DNA of 64,000 bases, taken from positions 1 through 64,000 of the forward strand of contig RSEH01000184.1 of assembly GCA_006503475.1 (NCBI GenBank). The letters are read 5' to 3'. This document shows positions 54,981 through 63,723 of this stretch, piece after piece. The notes below the pieces were generated by a model. It was not told the DNA's origin. It made no database searches and saw only the letters and a list, made by a program, of their open reading frames with translations. This DNA is from Stentor roeselii (lineage: Eukaryota > Ciliophora > Heterotrichea > Heterotrichida > Stentoridae). The position numbers were made by a program, and so were the translations under genes. Each line of letters starts with the position of its first letter. Within the stretch, counting starts at the first letter, position 1.

Positions 54981-55974
54981 TTATTCACCAGCATATTTTT
55001 TAGATGATTTTTTTGAATTTTGGGTTTGATCAGTTTTTGATTAATTATTTCTAATAGCGAACTCAGATAATTTATAAGTTTCATTTAAGTTTGTCGTGTC
55101 TTTGACGCCAGTGGAGCCTGGGAAATGATTTTCAGAAGTAAAATTCTGAGGGAAGTTTAATTAGTATATGACTAAAAATTCATTTTTATTTTCCTCTACA
55201 GATATAAAAAGGTAATTGATTGAAATTGAAGCTGAAGATATTCAAAACAATACTGATTTTTGGTTTTAGTAATATCTAATCAGTGAAATTATGATTCACA
55301 AGAATTTTTCTTAAAAAAATTGAGATTAATCATTTTATAATAGTTAAATTTTGAGTAAAATGCTAATTTTTCTGAATTTAAGTCTTGGGTTGTAATTATC
55401 TTTTATATTTGATTAAATTTCTCAGAAGTACTCAATACTTATACTGAACCAAACTACATGCAAAAACCTATTTAAATAATAAAATGGCTGATTTATTATC
55501 CTAAAGTAATATACGACTGTCATAATAGTATATAAAAATCAATTTTAATAGCTAAACAAATAAAACATAAGCACTTTAATGAAACTCAAAAATATTCCTG
55601 CATCAAGTTAAATCAAATCTCTAAAATCGTTACACATTTCAATGAAACTAAAAATATCCCTCCATCCAATTTAAACAAATCTTTAAAATCATTACACATT
55701 TCAATAAAACTAAAAATATTTTCATCCAATTTAAACAAATCTCTAAAATCGTTACACATTTCAATGAAACTAAAAATATTTTCATCCAATTTAAACAAAT
55801 CTCTAAAATCATTACACATTTCAATGAACCTGAAAATATTCCTTCATCCAAGTTAAATAAAATCTCTAAAATCATTAATACTTTTAACCAAACTTAAAAA
55901 TATTAAAGCCTTTAGACCCATTTCCTATCACTTAAACCCACATCATCACTAACCCTCATGTATAAACTTCTAAA
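54981..55974. other. Long gap with a GC-richer islet and a tandem repeat
   Basis: About 1 kb between two minus-strand genes. At 55090-55128 an islet of higher GC reads KFVVSLTPVEPGK then TGA on the + strand; too short to call. The 60-62-bp repeat array at 55571-55880 is listed separately. The last 90 bases before the Rpt2 stop are G-poor. Confidence 0.6.
55571..55880. repeat. Five-copy tandem repeat, 60-62-bp period
   Basis: Five units share CACATTTCAATGAAACTAAA, AATAT, CATCCAATTTAAACAAATC and CTAAAATC(A/G)TTA; the TACACA landmark recurs at 55631, 55693, 55753 and 55813. The two central copies are nearly identical, the outer ones more diverged, and traces of a sixth continue to about 55910. 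Minus-strand frames stay open across the array only because the period is mostly a multiple of three. It lies downstream of the Rpt2 gene. Confidence 0.93.
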
Positions 55975-57297
55975 CTAAAGATAAAGTCCTTCAGGAATAT
56001 TCCCCTTCTTCTTATAAAGTGTTTTTTCCTTACTCTTGACAAAATCATCCTGAGTGACCTGCATCCTTCTCTCCCTCAAAGCAAGCATTCCAGCTTCCGA
56101 GCACATAGCTTTGATATCAGCTCCACTAAGTTCATCCTTCGCCATAATAAACTGTTCCAAGTCAACATCAGGTGCCAGAGACATTTTCGCCGTATGTACC
56201 TGAAAAATCTTCCTCTTAGTCTTAATATCCGGTAAAGTAAATTCAATCTTTCTATCAATTCTCCCTGGCCTGATCAGTGCCGGGTCCAAAGTCTCAATTC
56301 TATTAGTCGCTAAAATAACTTTCACATCAGACCTGCTATCAAATCCATCAAGTTGATTCAAAAGTTCAAGCATAGTCCTCTGAACTTCCCTTTCCCCTCC
56401 AGAGTTACTATCATATCTTTTCGTGCCAACAGCATCAATCTCATCAATAAAAACAATACTCGGAGCATGTTCTTCAGCGACTCTAAAAAGTTCCCTTACC
56501 AGTTTCGGTCCTTCCCCGAGGTACTTCTGAATAAGTTCAGACCCAGTGACTCTTAAAAAAGTGGCAGAGGTTTGATTAGCGACAGCTTTTGCAAGAAGAG
56601 TTTTTCCAGTTCCAGGTTCTCCATAAAGAATAACACCTTTAGGAGGTTTAATGCCGATATCTTCATAAAGCTCTGGATGTGTCAAGGGCAATTCGACAGC
56701 TTCCTTAATTTCTTGAATCTGAGCCTCGAGACCTCCGATATCGGCGTAGCTTTCAAGTGGAGCCTTTTCGACTTTCATGACGCTTACTAAGGGGTCGACC
56801 TCGTCTTGCAAGATGCCGACAACGCTGAGACTTTTGTTGTGAAGCAAGACACTTGAACCGGGCTCCAGTTGGTCTTTGTCGACGATGGAAAGAACTGCGA
56901 CGTAGTACTCAGGGCCGACTGAAGTGGAGACTATTGCGTGGTTGTCGTCGATGAACTCTTCTAATGTTCCCACCACAAGAGGTGACCCGCGAAGCTCGTC
57001 GACTTTTTCACGTTCTTCTTCTTTGCGCTCTGCTTGAGGCCTCAAGGCTTCTTGGTTTTTTATGAACTCTTGCTCGAGAAGCATGTAGTCTTTTATACGG
57101 TCTTGACGTAATAGCTTTAGACGGCATTTCGTACTTGGAGTCACTGTTGGAAGCTTCACTGTCGTCTCACCTCCTCGACGCTTCTTTTTCTTACCAACTC
57201 GGACTGGCATTCGCTGCTCTTGACGACGCTTCTTCATTTCTTCTTTACGGTTCTCGTTGCCTTGAGAGTCTCCGTGGCCGCCTGGAAGGTTTCCCAT
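55975..57297 (-). CDS. RPT2: 26S proteasome AAA-ATPase subunit Rpt2 (S4/PSMC1)
   Basis: 440 aa, the normal length. MGNLPGG supports the N-myristoylation known for Rpt2. Basic KKKKRRGG stretch, OB domain, then AAA module: Walker [17 protein letters not shown] (about 226-241; Glu replaces the usual Pro at the second position), Walker [18 protein letters not shown] region [20 protein letters not shown]. The C-terminus LYL is the HbYX motif that opens the 20S gate, used by Rpt2. The gene is GC-richer and uses TCG/CGA-type codons at its 5' end, perhaps reflecting high expression. Gap 57298-57628 upstream is C-poor and empty. Confidence 0.98.
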   Translation of the reverse strand: MGNLPGGHGDSQGNENRKEEMKKRRQEQRMPVRVGKKKKRRGGETTVKLPTVTPSTKCRLKLLRQDRIKDYMLLEQEFIKNQEALRPQAERKEEEREKVDELRGSPLVVGTLEEFIDDNHAIVSTSVGPEYYVAVLSIVDKDQLEPGSSVLLHNKSLSVVGILQDEVDPLVSVMKVEKAPLESYADIGGLEAQIQEIKEAVELPLTHPELYEDIGIKPPKGVILYGEPGTGKTLLAKAVANQTSATFLRVTGSELIQKYLGEGPKLVRELFRVAEEHAPSIVFIDEIDAVGTKRYDSNSGGEREVQRTMLELLNQLDGFDSRSDVKVILATNRIETLDPALIRPGRIDRKIEFTLPDIKTKRKIFQVHTAKMSLAPDVDLEQFIMAKDELSGADIKAMCSEAGMLALRERRMQVTQDDFVKSKEKTLYKKKGNIPEGLYL

Positions 57298-57628
57298 TTT
57301 TATTTGAGTTGGAATTAGAATCTGGTAGATCTACTCAGAAGGTGCAAGAGATGATTTTTTATTTTAGTGATATTTTTAAATAGTTAGGAATAATTAGAAT
57401 TCTCTTTGAAGTATTGGGGAGATGGATTTTTATTTTGTTAAGGGTGATTTTTGGGATTTTATGGTGTGAAGATAGATTATTTTGGATAATTTAATGTTGG
57501 ACTTTGATAGATATTTTGAATAAATTGATTTATCGATTTGAGGTAATACTTCCTTACTCATAAAATACTCACATGAAACTCTTTAATCCTCAATGTTTTT
57601 CAAAAATCCTGACATAAAATAGATAAAT

Positions 57629-58198
57629 ATGAATTCCAATCATAACTTAAGTGACATTGAAAAAATCCTTCAAACCCAGACGTGGAAAAAAAGCCACCTG
57701 CCAGTCCTAAGCAATAAAAAGCGTTGCCTTAAACTTCGTTCAATAACCGAAAATGAGAAACCTCGAAAACAAGATCGTCTCTCGACTCATCCTTGCGAAT
57801 CAAAAGAGTCCGACACTGAAAAGGACGAAAAAGTCGAATGTCCTTTCACAAGACCTGAAAGTAAAAAAAGCCTGAGTTCTTTAGCAATTCCATTTGAAAT
57901 CATGTCTAAAGCGTTGAATTCTGTTTCAGTAAAAACCAAAAGTTTTGACTTTCAAGTGCCTTTACTACCAAAAAGGAAATTTGGTATGTCTTCAAAAGAC
58001 TTGCATTCAACTCCAAAGTTTGAATGTGTCCGTCTTGGCTTCCCTGAAGAAGAAATAACGAGAATGAAAAGAGAATCAGGAAGAATTAGTCAGAATTCTC
58101 AAAGAACCACAAGAAAAAAATTTTTATTTTCCCAGGATTTGTTTATGTTGTCCAGGGACAATGGAGGAAAAATGTTTTTAGGAGGGTTATTTAATTAA
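57629..58198 (+). CDS. Hypothetical basic protein
   Basis: 189 aa, start after ATAAAT. Lys/Ser/Arg-rich, probably disordered at the N-terminus; LSSLAIPFEIMSKALNSVSV and VRLGFPEEEITRMKRESGRI are candidate helices. No domain recognised. It converges on the DYRK gene, 31 bp apart. Confidence 0.6.
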   Translation: MNSNHNLSDIEKILQTQTWKKSHLPVLSNKKRCLKLRSITENEKPRKQDRLSTHPCESKESDTEKDEKVECPFTRPESKKSLSSLAIPFEIMSKALNSVSVKTKSFDFQVPLLPKRKFGMSSKDLHSTPKFECVRLGFPEEEITRMKRESGRISQNSQRTTRKKFLFSQDLFMLSRDNGGKMFLGGLFN

Positions 58199-58229
58199 TT
58201 ATGGTTAGATTGTATATTAAAGAGCAGAA

Positions 58230-59621
58230 CTAGTAAATCATTGTTGTTCGCTTTCCTGTTATCCATGGATGCTGGAGAATATCATCAGGAGTTATTCTTT
58301 CTGAAGGGTCCCAAGTGAGACAGTCTGATTATTTATTACCCTCTAAAAGTTCAACGAACTTCGCATCATGAGTCCTTACTTTTTCACTAATCTTTCTACT
58401 TCCTGGGTACCTTATCTTTCCTTCAGAGTTGACTTTATTTAAAATTTCATCTTTTTCATTGAAAAATTCATTTGCTCTCGTCGCTTTTTCCATCACATCC
58501 TTCGGAGGATACCCAAGATACTGTACAATAAAAGCAAGTTGTTCCTGTTCATTTTCTCCAGGAAATAAAGGATATCCTAAAAACATTTCAGCTAAAATCA
58601 AGCCAAAGCTCCAAACATCAATAGAACAGTCATAAGGTACTCCAAGAATCACTTCAGGTGCTCTATAAAACCTGCTTTGTATATAAGTATAAATCCTTTC
58701 ATCAGTGAAACAAGCAGATCCAAAGTCAATTACCTTTAAAATGCTACTTCCTCGACTACAAATCAAAATATTTTCAGGTTTCAAGTCACAATGAATAATT
58801 GAATGTTTTTTTAAAAAAGCTAAACAACTCGCGATTTGCACCGCATAAATTTTTATCAACGGCAGAGGAAGTCCTGTAAAATTGTTAGACTTGCAGAGTT
58901 CATACAAGTTACAATACAAAATCTGAAACTTTAAACAAACATGTTCTCGAAATTTAAAGTTTTCTTGAAGATGAACAGCAGAAGCTGAATCATTGTAATC
59001 ATGAGAATTGATATATCTCAAAATTTTCAACTCGAAAAGTGCTTGTTTGTGAAACCTTCTTTTATTTTTCACTATTTTTATAGCGCAGACCTGCCCAGAC
59101 TTATGATCAAGACATTTAACTACCTGCCCGAAACTGCCTTTTCCCAGGATTTCTATAATTTCAAAGCGATATGCAAGATGATCACCTGGAAGAAGTTTGT
59201 AGTTTCCAGATTCATCATCAAAGCCGTAGTTCTTCGCTGAAAAATTCACTGGAAGTCGTTTTTCACTTTGACCCAGGTAATAAATGAGTGAATACTCTAG
59301 CACCTCTGATTGCTCGTAAGTTGTTAAAATGTTGCAACAATGTTTCAAAGCTATTGATGGAGTTATTGGAAAGGTTAGGGACTTCTGCTCGTTTTTTAGT
59401 TGAGGAGTTGGACGGTTAGTTGAGTGCTTAATTGAATAGGCTTCTCTTTGGCTGGGGTTCAACTTGATTGAAGGAAGAACTTCTCGTTTGGGGTTTTGGG
59501 ATAAGGTGTTGTTCGAAGGGTATAAATCGCCTTCCTGACCTAAGGAACCTCGTTTCATGTGAAGCTGAAATTTGGACTTGTTGTTGAAGGAAAGTTCATA
59601 TTTCCATAAATTATCCGTCAT
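58230..59621 (-). CDS. Class II DYRK protein kinase (one 15-nt intron)
   Basis: Exons complement(58340..59621) and complement(58230..58324) give 458 aa. The DYRK homology box is visible: NYGFDDESGNYKLLPGDHLA, directly before the kinase domain. Landmarks: GKGSFGQVVKC, Lys in CAIKIVKN, HCDLKPENIL (the DYRK HCD variant), VIDFGSACF, and activation loop YTYIQSRFYRAPE with the YxY autophosphorylation site. The second exon adds DCLTWDPSERITPDDILQHP, the end of the C-lobe that would be lost without splicing. Class II DYRKs autophosphorylate the loop Tyr during synthesis and control cell cycle, cytoskeleton and morphogenesis. Confidence 0.96.
58325..58339 (-). other. 15-nt intron in DYRK kinase
   Basis: Coding strand GTAATAAATAATCAG, phase 1 (splits the GAC codon after GAG G). 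Unspliced reading meets TAA at once; splicing yields LLEDCLTWDPSERIT. Confidence 0.92.
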
Positions 59622-59671
59622 TTATAATACTTTGAAAATTCAGAGTTTTCAATCTTTCTATCCTTAAACTA

Positions 59672-60199
59672 TTATTCCTCAGAAGCTACTTCTTCTAGAT
59701 CATCACTCGCAGCTTCCTGCGACTCTTCAGCAACTTCTTCTTCTTCTACTTCTTCTTCTTCTTCTTCAGGAGGTTCTTCTTGACTCTTCTTATATTCAGC
59801 ATATAGTTTATCCCAGTTATGATACCCTTCATCATAATTCACATACTTGATGGCATTCATGGTAGTATCCATATAACTCTGCCCAAAAGCGATACCAGGA
59901 AAAGGAAATTCAGTCCAAACAAGGTACCAGATGATAAGACTAGCGACTCCACCAACAACAGCTCCGAAGCTTCTCCAATGTCCAGGTCGTTGATGCAGCA
60001 TATGCATTGAATGGTCTTCATAGTCGAGTTGCTCTGGTCCAAAGTCGTACCCGTGATGAATTTTCCACATTCCAACTATTTTTAAGGGCGCGTTTCCATA
60101 TTCGTACTTCACAAAGTCCAGGTTGTTTTCGGGACGCTTGTCGAAGCGTAGTCTGCCCGGCACACTTACACTTGTCGGGATTCGCAGCATTCTGAACAT
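59672..60199 (-). CDS. Single-span, probably mitochondrial inner-membrane protein
   Basis: 175 aa. The Arg-rich start MFRMLRIPTSVSVPGRLRF without acidic residues looks like a mitochondrial presequence. A segment HMLHQRPGHWRSFGAVVGG and VASLIIWYLVWTEF provides one membrane helix (about 78-96). The last 45 residues are almost all Glu, Ser and Ala. The plan (presequence, one helix, charged tail) is that of accessory subunits of respiratory complexes, which are numerous and lineage-specific in ciliates; which complex cannot be said. Confidence 0.6.
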   Translation of the reverse strand: MFRMLRIPTSVSVPGRLRFDKRPENNLDFVKYEYGNAPLKIVGMWKIHHGYDFGPEQLDYEDHSMHMLHQRPGHWRSFGAVVGGVASLIIWYLVWTEFPFPGIAFGQSYMDTTMNAIKYVNYDEGYHNWDKLYAEYKKSQEEPPEEEEEEVEEEEVAEESQEAASDDLEEVASEE

Positions 60200-60237
60200 T
60201 TTTATACCAAGCCATTGGATTTAAGAATATGACTAGC

Positions 60238-60618
60238 TTAAGAGGTTTGTCTTCTCGCTGCTTCTAATTGTATCTGCAGGTCAAGCTTGTCTTTTACTGT
60301 GGTTAGACTTTCTAGAAGGTCACTGTAGGACTTTGAGGCTGAGATTTGACTGGTAACATATGTCCTGAGTGTTATTTACTGAGAAAGTGTTGAAAGTCGT
60401 AAGAATAAACTAGAAGCCCAGTTATCCCCCTTGACAAGGTTTCCATCCAAGTCAAATTTAACCTGCATCCGTTTACTAGCCGAGTCAAGTTGATTATAAA
60501 ACTGCTCCGAATGATTAACATGTCCCATCTTAACCGCAACATCTCTAAGAGTCTCTAAAGCTTCTTTATAAACAGAAAGAAAGCTTTTACCCTTCAAGTA
60601 TTTCTCTTCAGAAAGCAT
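60238..60618 (-). CDS. Small helical hypothetical protein (one 15-nt intron)
   Basis: Exons complement(60380..60618) and complement(60238..60364) give 121 aa. The chain is amphipathic helix throughout (FLSVYKEALETLRDVAVKMG, LLESLTTVKDKLDLQIQLEA) and ends in ARRQTS. No family recognised. The coding-like second exon and precise 15-nt intron make the model credible. Start is 22 bp from the divergent transporter start; stop is 38 bp from the next minus-strand gene start. Confidence 0.72.
60365..60379 (-). other. 15-nt intron in small helical protein gene
   Basis: Coding strand GTAAATAACACTCAG, phase 2; unspliced reading gives CAG TAA. Splicing extends the frame by 41 codons of coding-like, helix-forming sequence. 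Confidence 0.82.
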
Positions 60619-60640
60619 TTTTATTGACTAGAATAAATAG

Positions 60641-62275
60641 ATGAGGAACTCGCTATACTCAATCACATTAGACGAAGCTCTATTCACAGTAGGAGGACAC
60701 GGAAGGTACCAAAAGCAGCTGCTTCTTGTAGTGTGCGGACTATGGCTCAGTCAGTCTTTATTCCTAATGAACTTGCCCTTCCTTCTAAGCCACCCAGACA
60801 ACGAATGCGAAAAAGACGACTGTTGTTCCCAGTACTCCTCTAAAACCCAAACAAATCCATCAAGACCCGCTTATGAATGGCAGTTGATATGCAGTTCAAG
60901 TCAAAAGTCCTCAATAATTTCTTTGATTTACTTCAGCTGTTTAGGCCTCGGGACTTTTTTCATGTCTTTCATCGCGAATCGTTTAAGCCGTAAAAATTTG
61001 ATTATTTTTTGCATGATTCTCGGGTCATTGGCTGAGTTTTTCTCTGTTTTTTGTACTTCAGATGAAGGGTTCATGGCAGTTTCTGTGATTTCAGGAGTGT
61101 GTCTTGGAAGTGCGATAGTGACTTCTTTTGTCTACATCCATGAGTTCATTGTTGGTGACGTCAGAGGCTTGTACACTGCACTTATCTTCGCCTCTTGGGG
61201 ACTGGGAACGACTTTGATGAGTCTTTTGCAGTCGATTATCACTGACTGGACCACTCGGACTATGGTTGTTGCTTGTTTTAATGTTTTATGGGTTCCACTT
61301 CTGTGCAGGTTTCATGAGTCGCCCAGGTTCTTAGCTGCTAATCAAGGAAAATTCGCGGAAGCGAGGGTCGTGCTTAATCATATCGCAAAGTGCAACGGCA
61401 GTAAAGAGTTCATTGAAATGCTGGAAGGTGAAAAAGTCATCGGGTATCAAGAGTCTGGCTCTTTGACGACACCGTCGTCGCCTGGTCATTCTGCGAAGTA
61501 CTCGTTTGTTCCGATTACTAATGGAATTGTTGGAGTCTCTGAAAGTCAAACTGATGATGTTAAAAAATACGGGTTTTTTGAGTTGGTTACTTTAAAATCT
61601 ACTCGAGCGGTTTTTTTTGTTTTGGCGTTTTTGTGGTTTAATGTATCCGCTGGGTATTATGTTGTGGTTTTTAGTGTACCTCATTTAGTTGTTGATACGT
61701 TTTGGACTGAAGCTTTTGTTGCTTTCGGTGAAACTTTGAGTTGTCTTGTTGTTACTGTTTTGATGAATAAATTGGGAAGGCAGCTAAGCCTCGTAGTCCA
61801 TTTCGCTGTTGCAGGTACCTGCTGCATCTTAAGTTTAGCCTTTATATCAAAGCATTACCCAAACGACACAATGATGAAAATCAACAAGCTTTTCAGAATA
61901 ATTCTAGTATCAGTAGCGAGATTCGCATTAGTATCTGCTCGACTTACCAGTTTCATGTTCACAATAGAGTACTTCGCAACAAACATCAGAAGTATCGCAA
62001 TAGGATCACTGATTCTAATGACTCTACTCGGAGCAATTATCTGTCCTTTCATAATTCTTCTCGGGGAAACTCTCGGCATTCACGGTTTATTTTTTATGAG
62101 TTTATTTCTAATAGTCAGCAGTTTCTGCTCATGTCTCCTTCCAGAAACCCTCGGAAAAACAATGGAAGACTACGTGGAAGAAGAAAAAGAAACAATGCAC
62201 AGTCCGAGAAACAAGAGTTCAACAGAACTACCAAGTCAAAGATTCCATCATTTTAACGAAGAGGCGAGTACCTGA
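60641..62275 (+). CDS. MFS transporter, SLC22-like
   Basis: 544 aa, about twelve membrane segments. TLDEALFTVGGHGRYQKQLL is the SLC22/SV2-type N-terminus (D-x-x-L...G-x-G-x-x-Q). A Cys-containing lumenal loop (about 47-85, with CEKDDCCSQYSS) follows helix 1, then WQLICSSSQ, and LGLGTFFMSFIANRLSRKNL is the MFS loop-2 motif; PRFLAANQGKFAEA follows helix 6 as in SLC22 (SPRWL). The C-terminal tail is cytosolic and acidic. Substrates would be organic ions or metabolites; not determinable. Codon use switches at about 61.80 kb. Confidence 0.92.
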   Translation: MRNSLYSITLDEALFTVGGHGRYQKQLLLVVCGLWLSQSLFLMNLPFLLSHPDNECEKDDCCSQYSSKTQTNPSRPAYEWQLICSSSQKSSIISLIYFSCLGLGTFFMSFIANRLSRKNLIIFCMILGSLAEFFSVFCTSDEGFMAVSVISGVCLGSAIVTSFVYIHEFIVGDVRGLYTALIFASWGLGTTLMSLLQSIITDWTTRTMVVACFNVLWVPLLCRFHESPRFLAANQGKFAEARVVLNHIAKCNGSKEFIEMLEGEKVIGYQESGSLTTPSSPGHSAKYSFVPITNGIVGVSESQTDDVKKYGFFELVTLKSTRAVFFVLAFLWFNVSAGYYVVVFSVPHLVVDTFWTEAFVAFGETLSCLVVTVLMNKLGRQLSLVVHFAVAGTCCILSLAFISKHYPNDTMMKINKLFRIILVSVARFALVSARLTSFMFTIEYFATNIRSIAIGSLILMTLLGAIICPFIILLGETLGIHGLFFMSLFLIVSSFCSCLLPETLGKTMEDYVEEEKETMHSPRNKSSTELPSQRFHHFNEEAST

Positions 62276-62305
62276 TAATTTAACCTAAAATACAAAAACT
62301 AATTT

Positions 62306-63715
62306 TCACTTCAACTTCCTAATTCGTCCCCTGATAAGCTTGGCAGGTTGAAAAACCATTTCCTTGACATCAGAAAATCCTGAAGAAAAGTTAAAACGTG
62401 CAGAGTCTTCATCTTCTAAAAACTCAGTCGTAAACATCGAGCCAGTCTGTCTTTTGCGGGTTGAGTTCCAAGCGCTTTGATTGCGATTGACCATGATTTT
62501 TTTAATAATCAAGGGCAAAGGCGTGTTCTCATCACTAACTTCACTGAAATTTCTAAGTCTTTCCCCGACGTTTGACGTACTTGCCCTGTTGACTACCTTG
62601 AGCTTCTGAACAGGTGTAAAAGAAGTTCCATCTTTAAAGACTTCCAGTTCTTTCAACTGCTCCAGGCGAGGGTCGACCCAAGCCTTGAAGGTCTTCCATT
62701 GTTCCTCGTAAAACTTAATTGACTCTGGATGCGTGATTTTTTTAAAGAAATTTTTTTCACTTATCACAAACAACTTCCCTGTCTGCGAGAGACAAGTGCA
62801 AGAAAACCATCGACTAGGTGACTTGTCTAAAAGTTCCTCAATTCCAAAAAGCTCACCTGGCTGTCTTGTTACAATTTGAAGATCTTTCGCTCGAAAAGTG
62901 CTATTTTTATAAGATTTATTCGAATTTTTTCCTGAAACCAATAAAGAGTTACCAGTTTGCACTGAAAACTTCTGAGTGAACTTAAATTCCCCTTCTTTGA
63001 TAATGTAAACTGAATTCGCAGGGTCACCTTCTGAATAAACCAAAGCACCTCGACGAAATCTGATTTCTTTAAAGTAAAAAGTGACGTTGTAAAGAGCGAC
63101 GCGGCTCCAAGTTTTAAAAATTTGAAGAGTTCTTAAAAAGTCCATCTTTTCGTTGATTTGCTTTTCTTGGGTGCCTTCGAGGCCGAAGTAGTCGTTTTTG
63201 CTGAGAGAGAGTAAAGTGCAGTTTTCACTGCAAATCGCGGAGTAGTACCTCGGCTTTTCATTGATCAGCGCCGCCTGGCCGAAGCTTTGTCCAGGGTGAA
63301 GCTGCATGATTTCTACTTCAGGCCCTGCTTCTCGCAGCTTTTTCGCACGGGGCTGGCCGATGTCCAGAGTTTTGCGAATCATTCGGTGGATCTCGTCATC
63401 TCCGGTTTCGTCCATTTCTACGTATGAGTTGCTTTGAACCTTTACTGTCCCTCGGACTATCAAAAAAAAAGCGTCAGCGCACTCGCCTGTTGTGAATACT
63501 GAACTTTCAGCGGAGTAGTGAATTATTGTTAACACTTTTGCGATGTCGAAGAGGATCTCGCTGTTACTTTGTCTTTCTACTATGTCTTGAAAAAACTTGA
63601 AGGAACAGGCATAACGCACTATATTGTCTAGATCGCCTTGTTTACGGAGCGAACAAGGCACCTCCAAGCTAGCAATCACGCTGTTCAAACTCAAAGACCT
63701 TCTCTCAACTGCCAT
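62306..63715 (-). CDS. Protein with two cyclic-nucleotide-binding domains
   Basis: 469 aa from the ATG at 63715, which follows CTTTA; codons upstream of it run antisense to the next gene. CNB1 (about 65-190): VFTTGECADAFFLIVRGTVK ... GQSFGQAALINEKPRYYSAI. CNB2 (about 235-340): RRGALVYSEGDPANSVYIIK ... GELFGIEELLDKSPSRWFSC. In CNB1 the phosphate cassette FGQAALINEKPRYYSA keeps Arg and an Ala where PKA has FGELALIxxxPRAAT; it may still bind nucleotide. CNB2 has FGIEELLDKSPSRWF, also plausible. No kinase or channel domain is attached. Ciliate PKA-regulatory-like or ciliary CNB proteins (e.g. CNBD2-type) are candidates. Confidence 0.88.
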   Translation of the reverse strand: MAVERRSLSLNSVIASLEVPCSLRKQGDLDNIVRYACSFKFFQDIVERQSNSEILFDIAKVLTIIHYSAESSVFTTGECADAFFLIVRGTVKVQSNSYVEMDETGDDEIHRMIRKTLDIGQPRAKKLREAGPEVEIMQLHPGQSFGQAALINEKPRYYSAICSENCTLLSLSKNDYFGLEGTQEKQINEKMDFLRTLQIFKTWSRVALYNVTFYFKEIRFRRGALVYSEGDPANSVYIIKEGEFKFTQKFSVQTGNSLLVSGKNSNKSYKNSTFRAKDLQIVTRQPGELFGIEELLDKSPSRWFSCTCLSQTGKLFVISEKNFFKKITHPESIKFYEEQWKTFKAWVDPRLEQLKELEVFKDGTSFTPVQKLKVVNRASTSNVGERLRNFSEVSDENTPLPLIIKKIMVNRNQSAWNSTRKRQTGSMFTTEFLEDEDSARFNFSSGFSDVKEMVFQPAKLIRGRIRKLK

Positions 63716-63723
63716 TAAAGTAA

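Noticed and set aside
55613-55875. Two long minus-strand frames over the 60-62-bp repeat.
   Set aside because: They stay open only because the repeat length is nearly a multiple of three; no start context and repetitive product.
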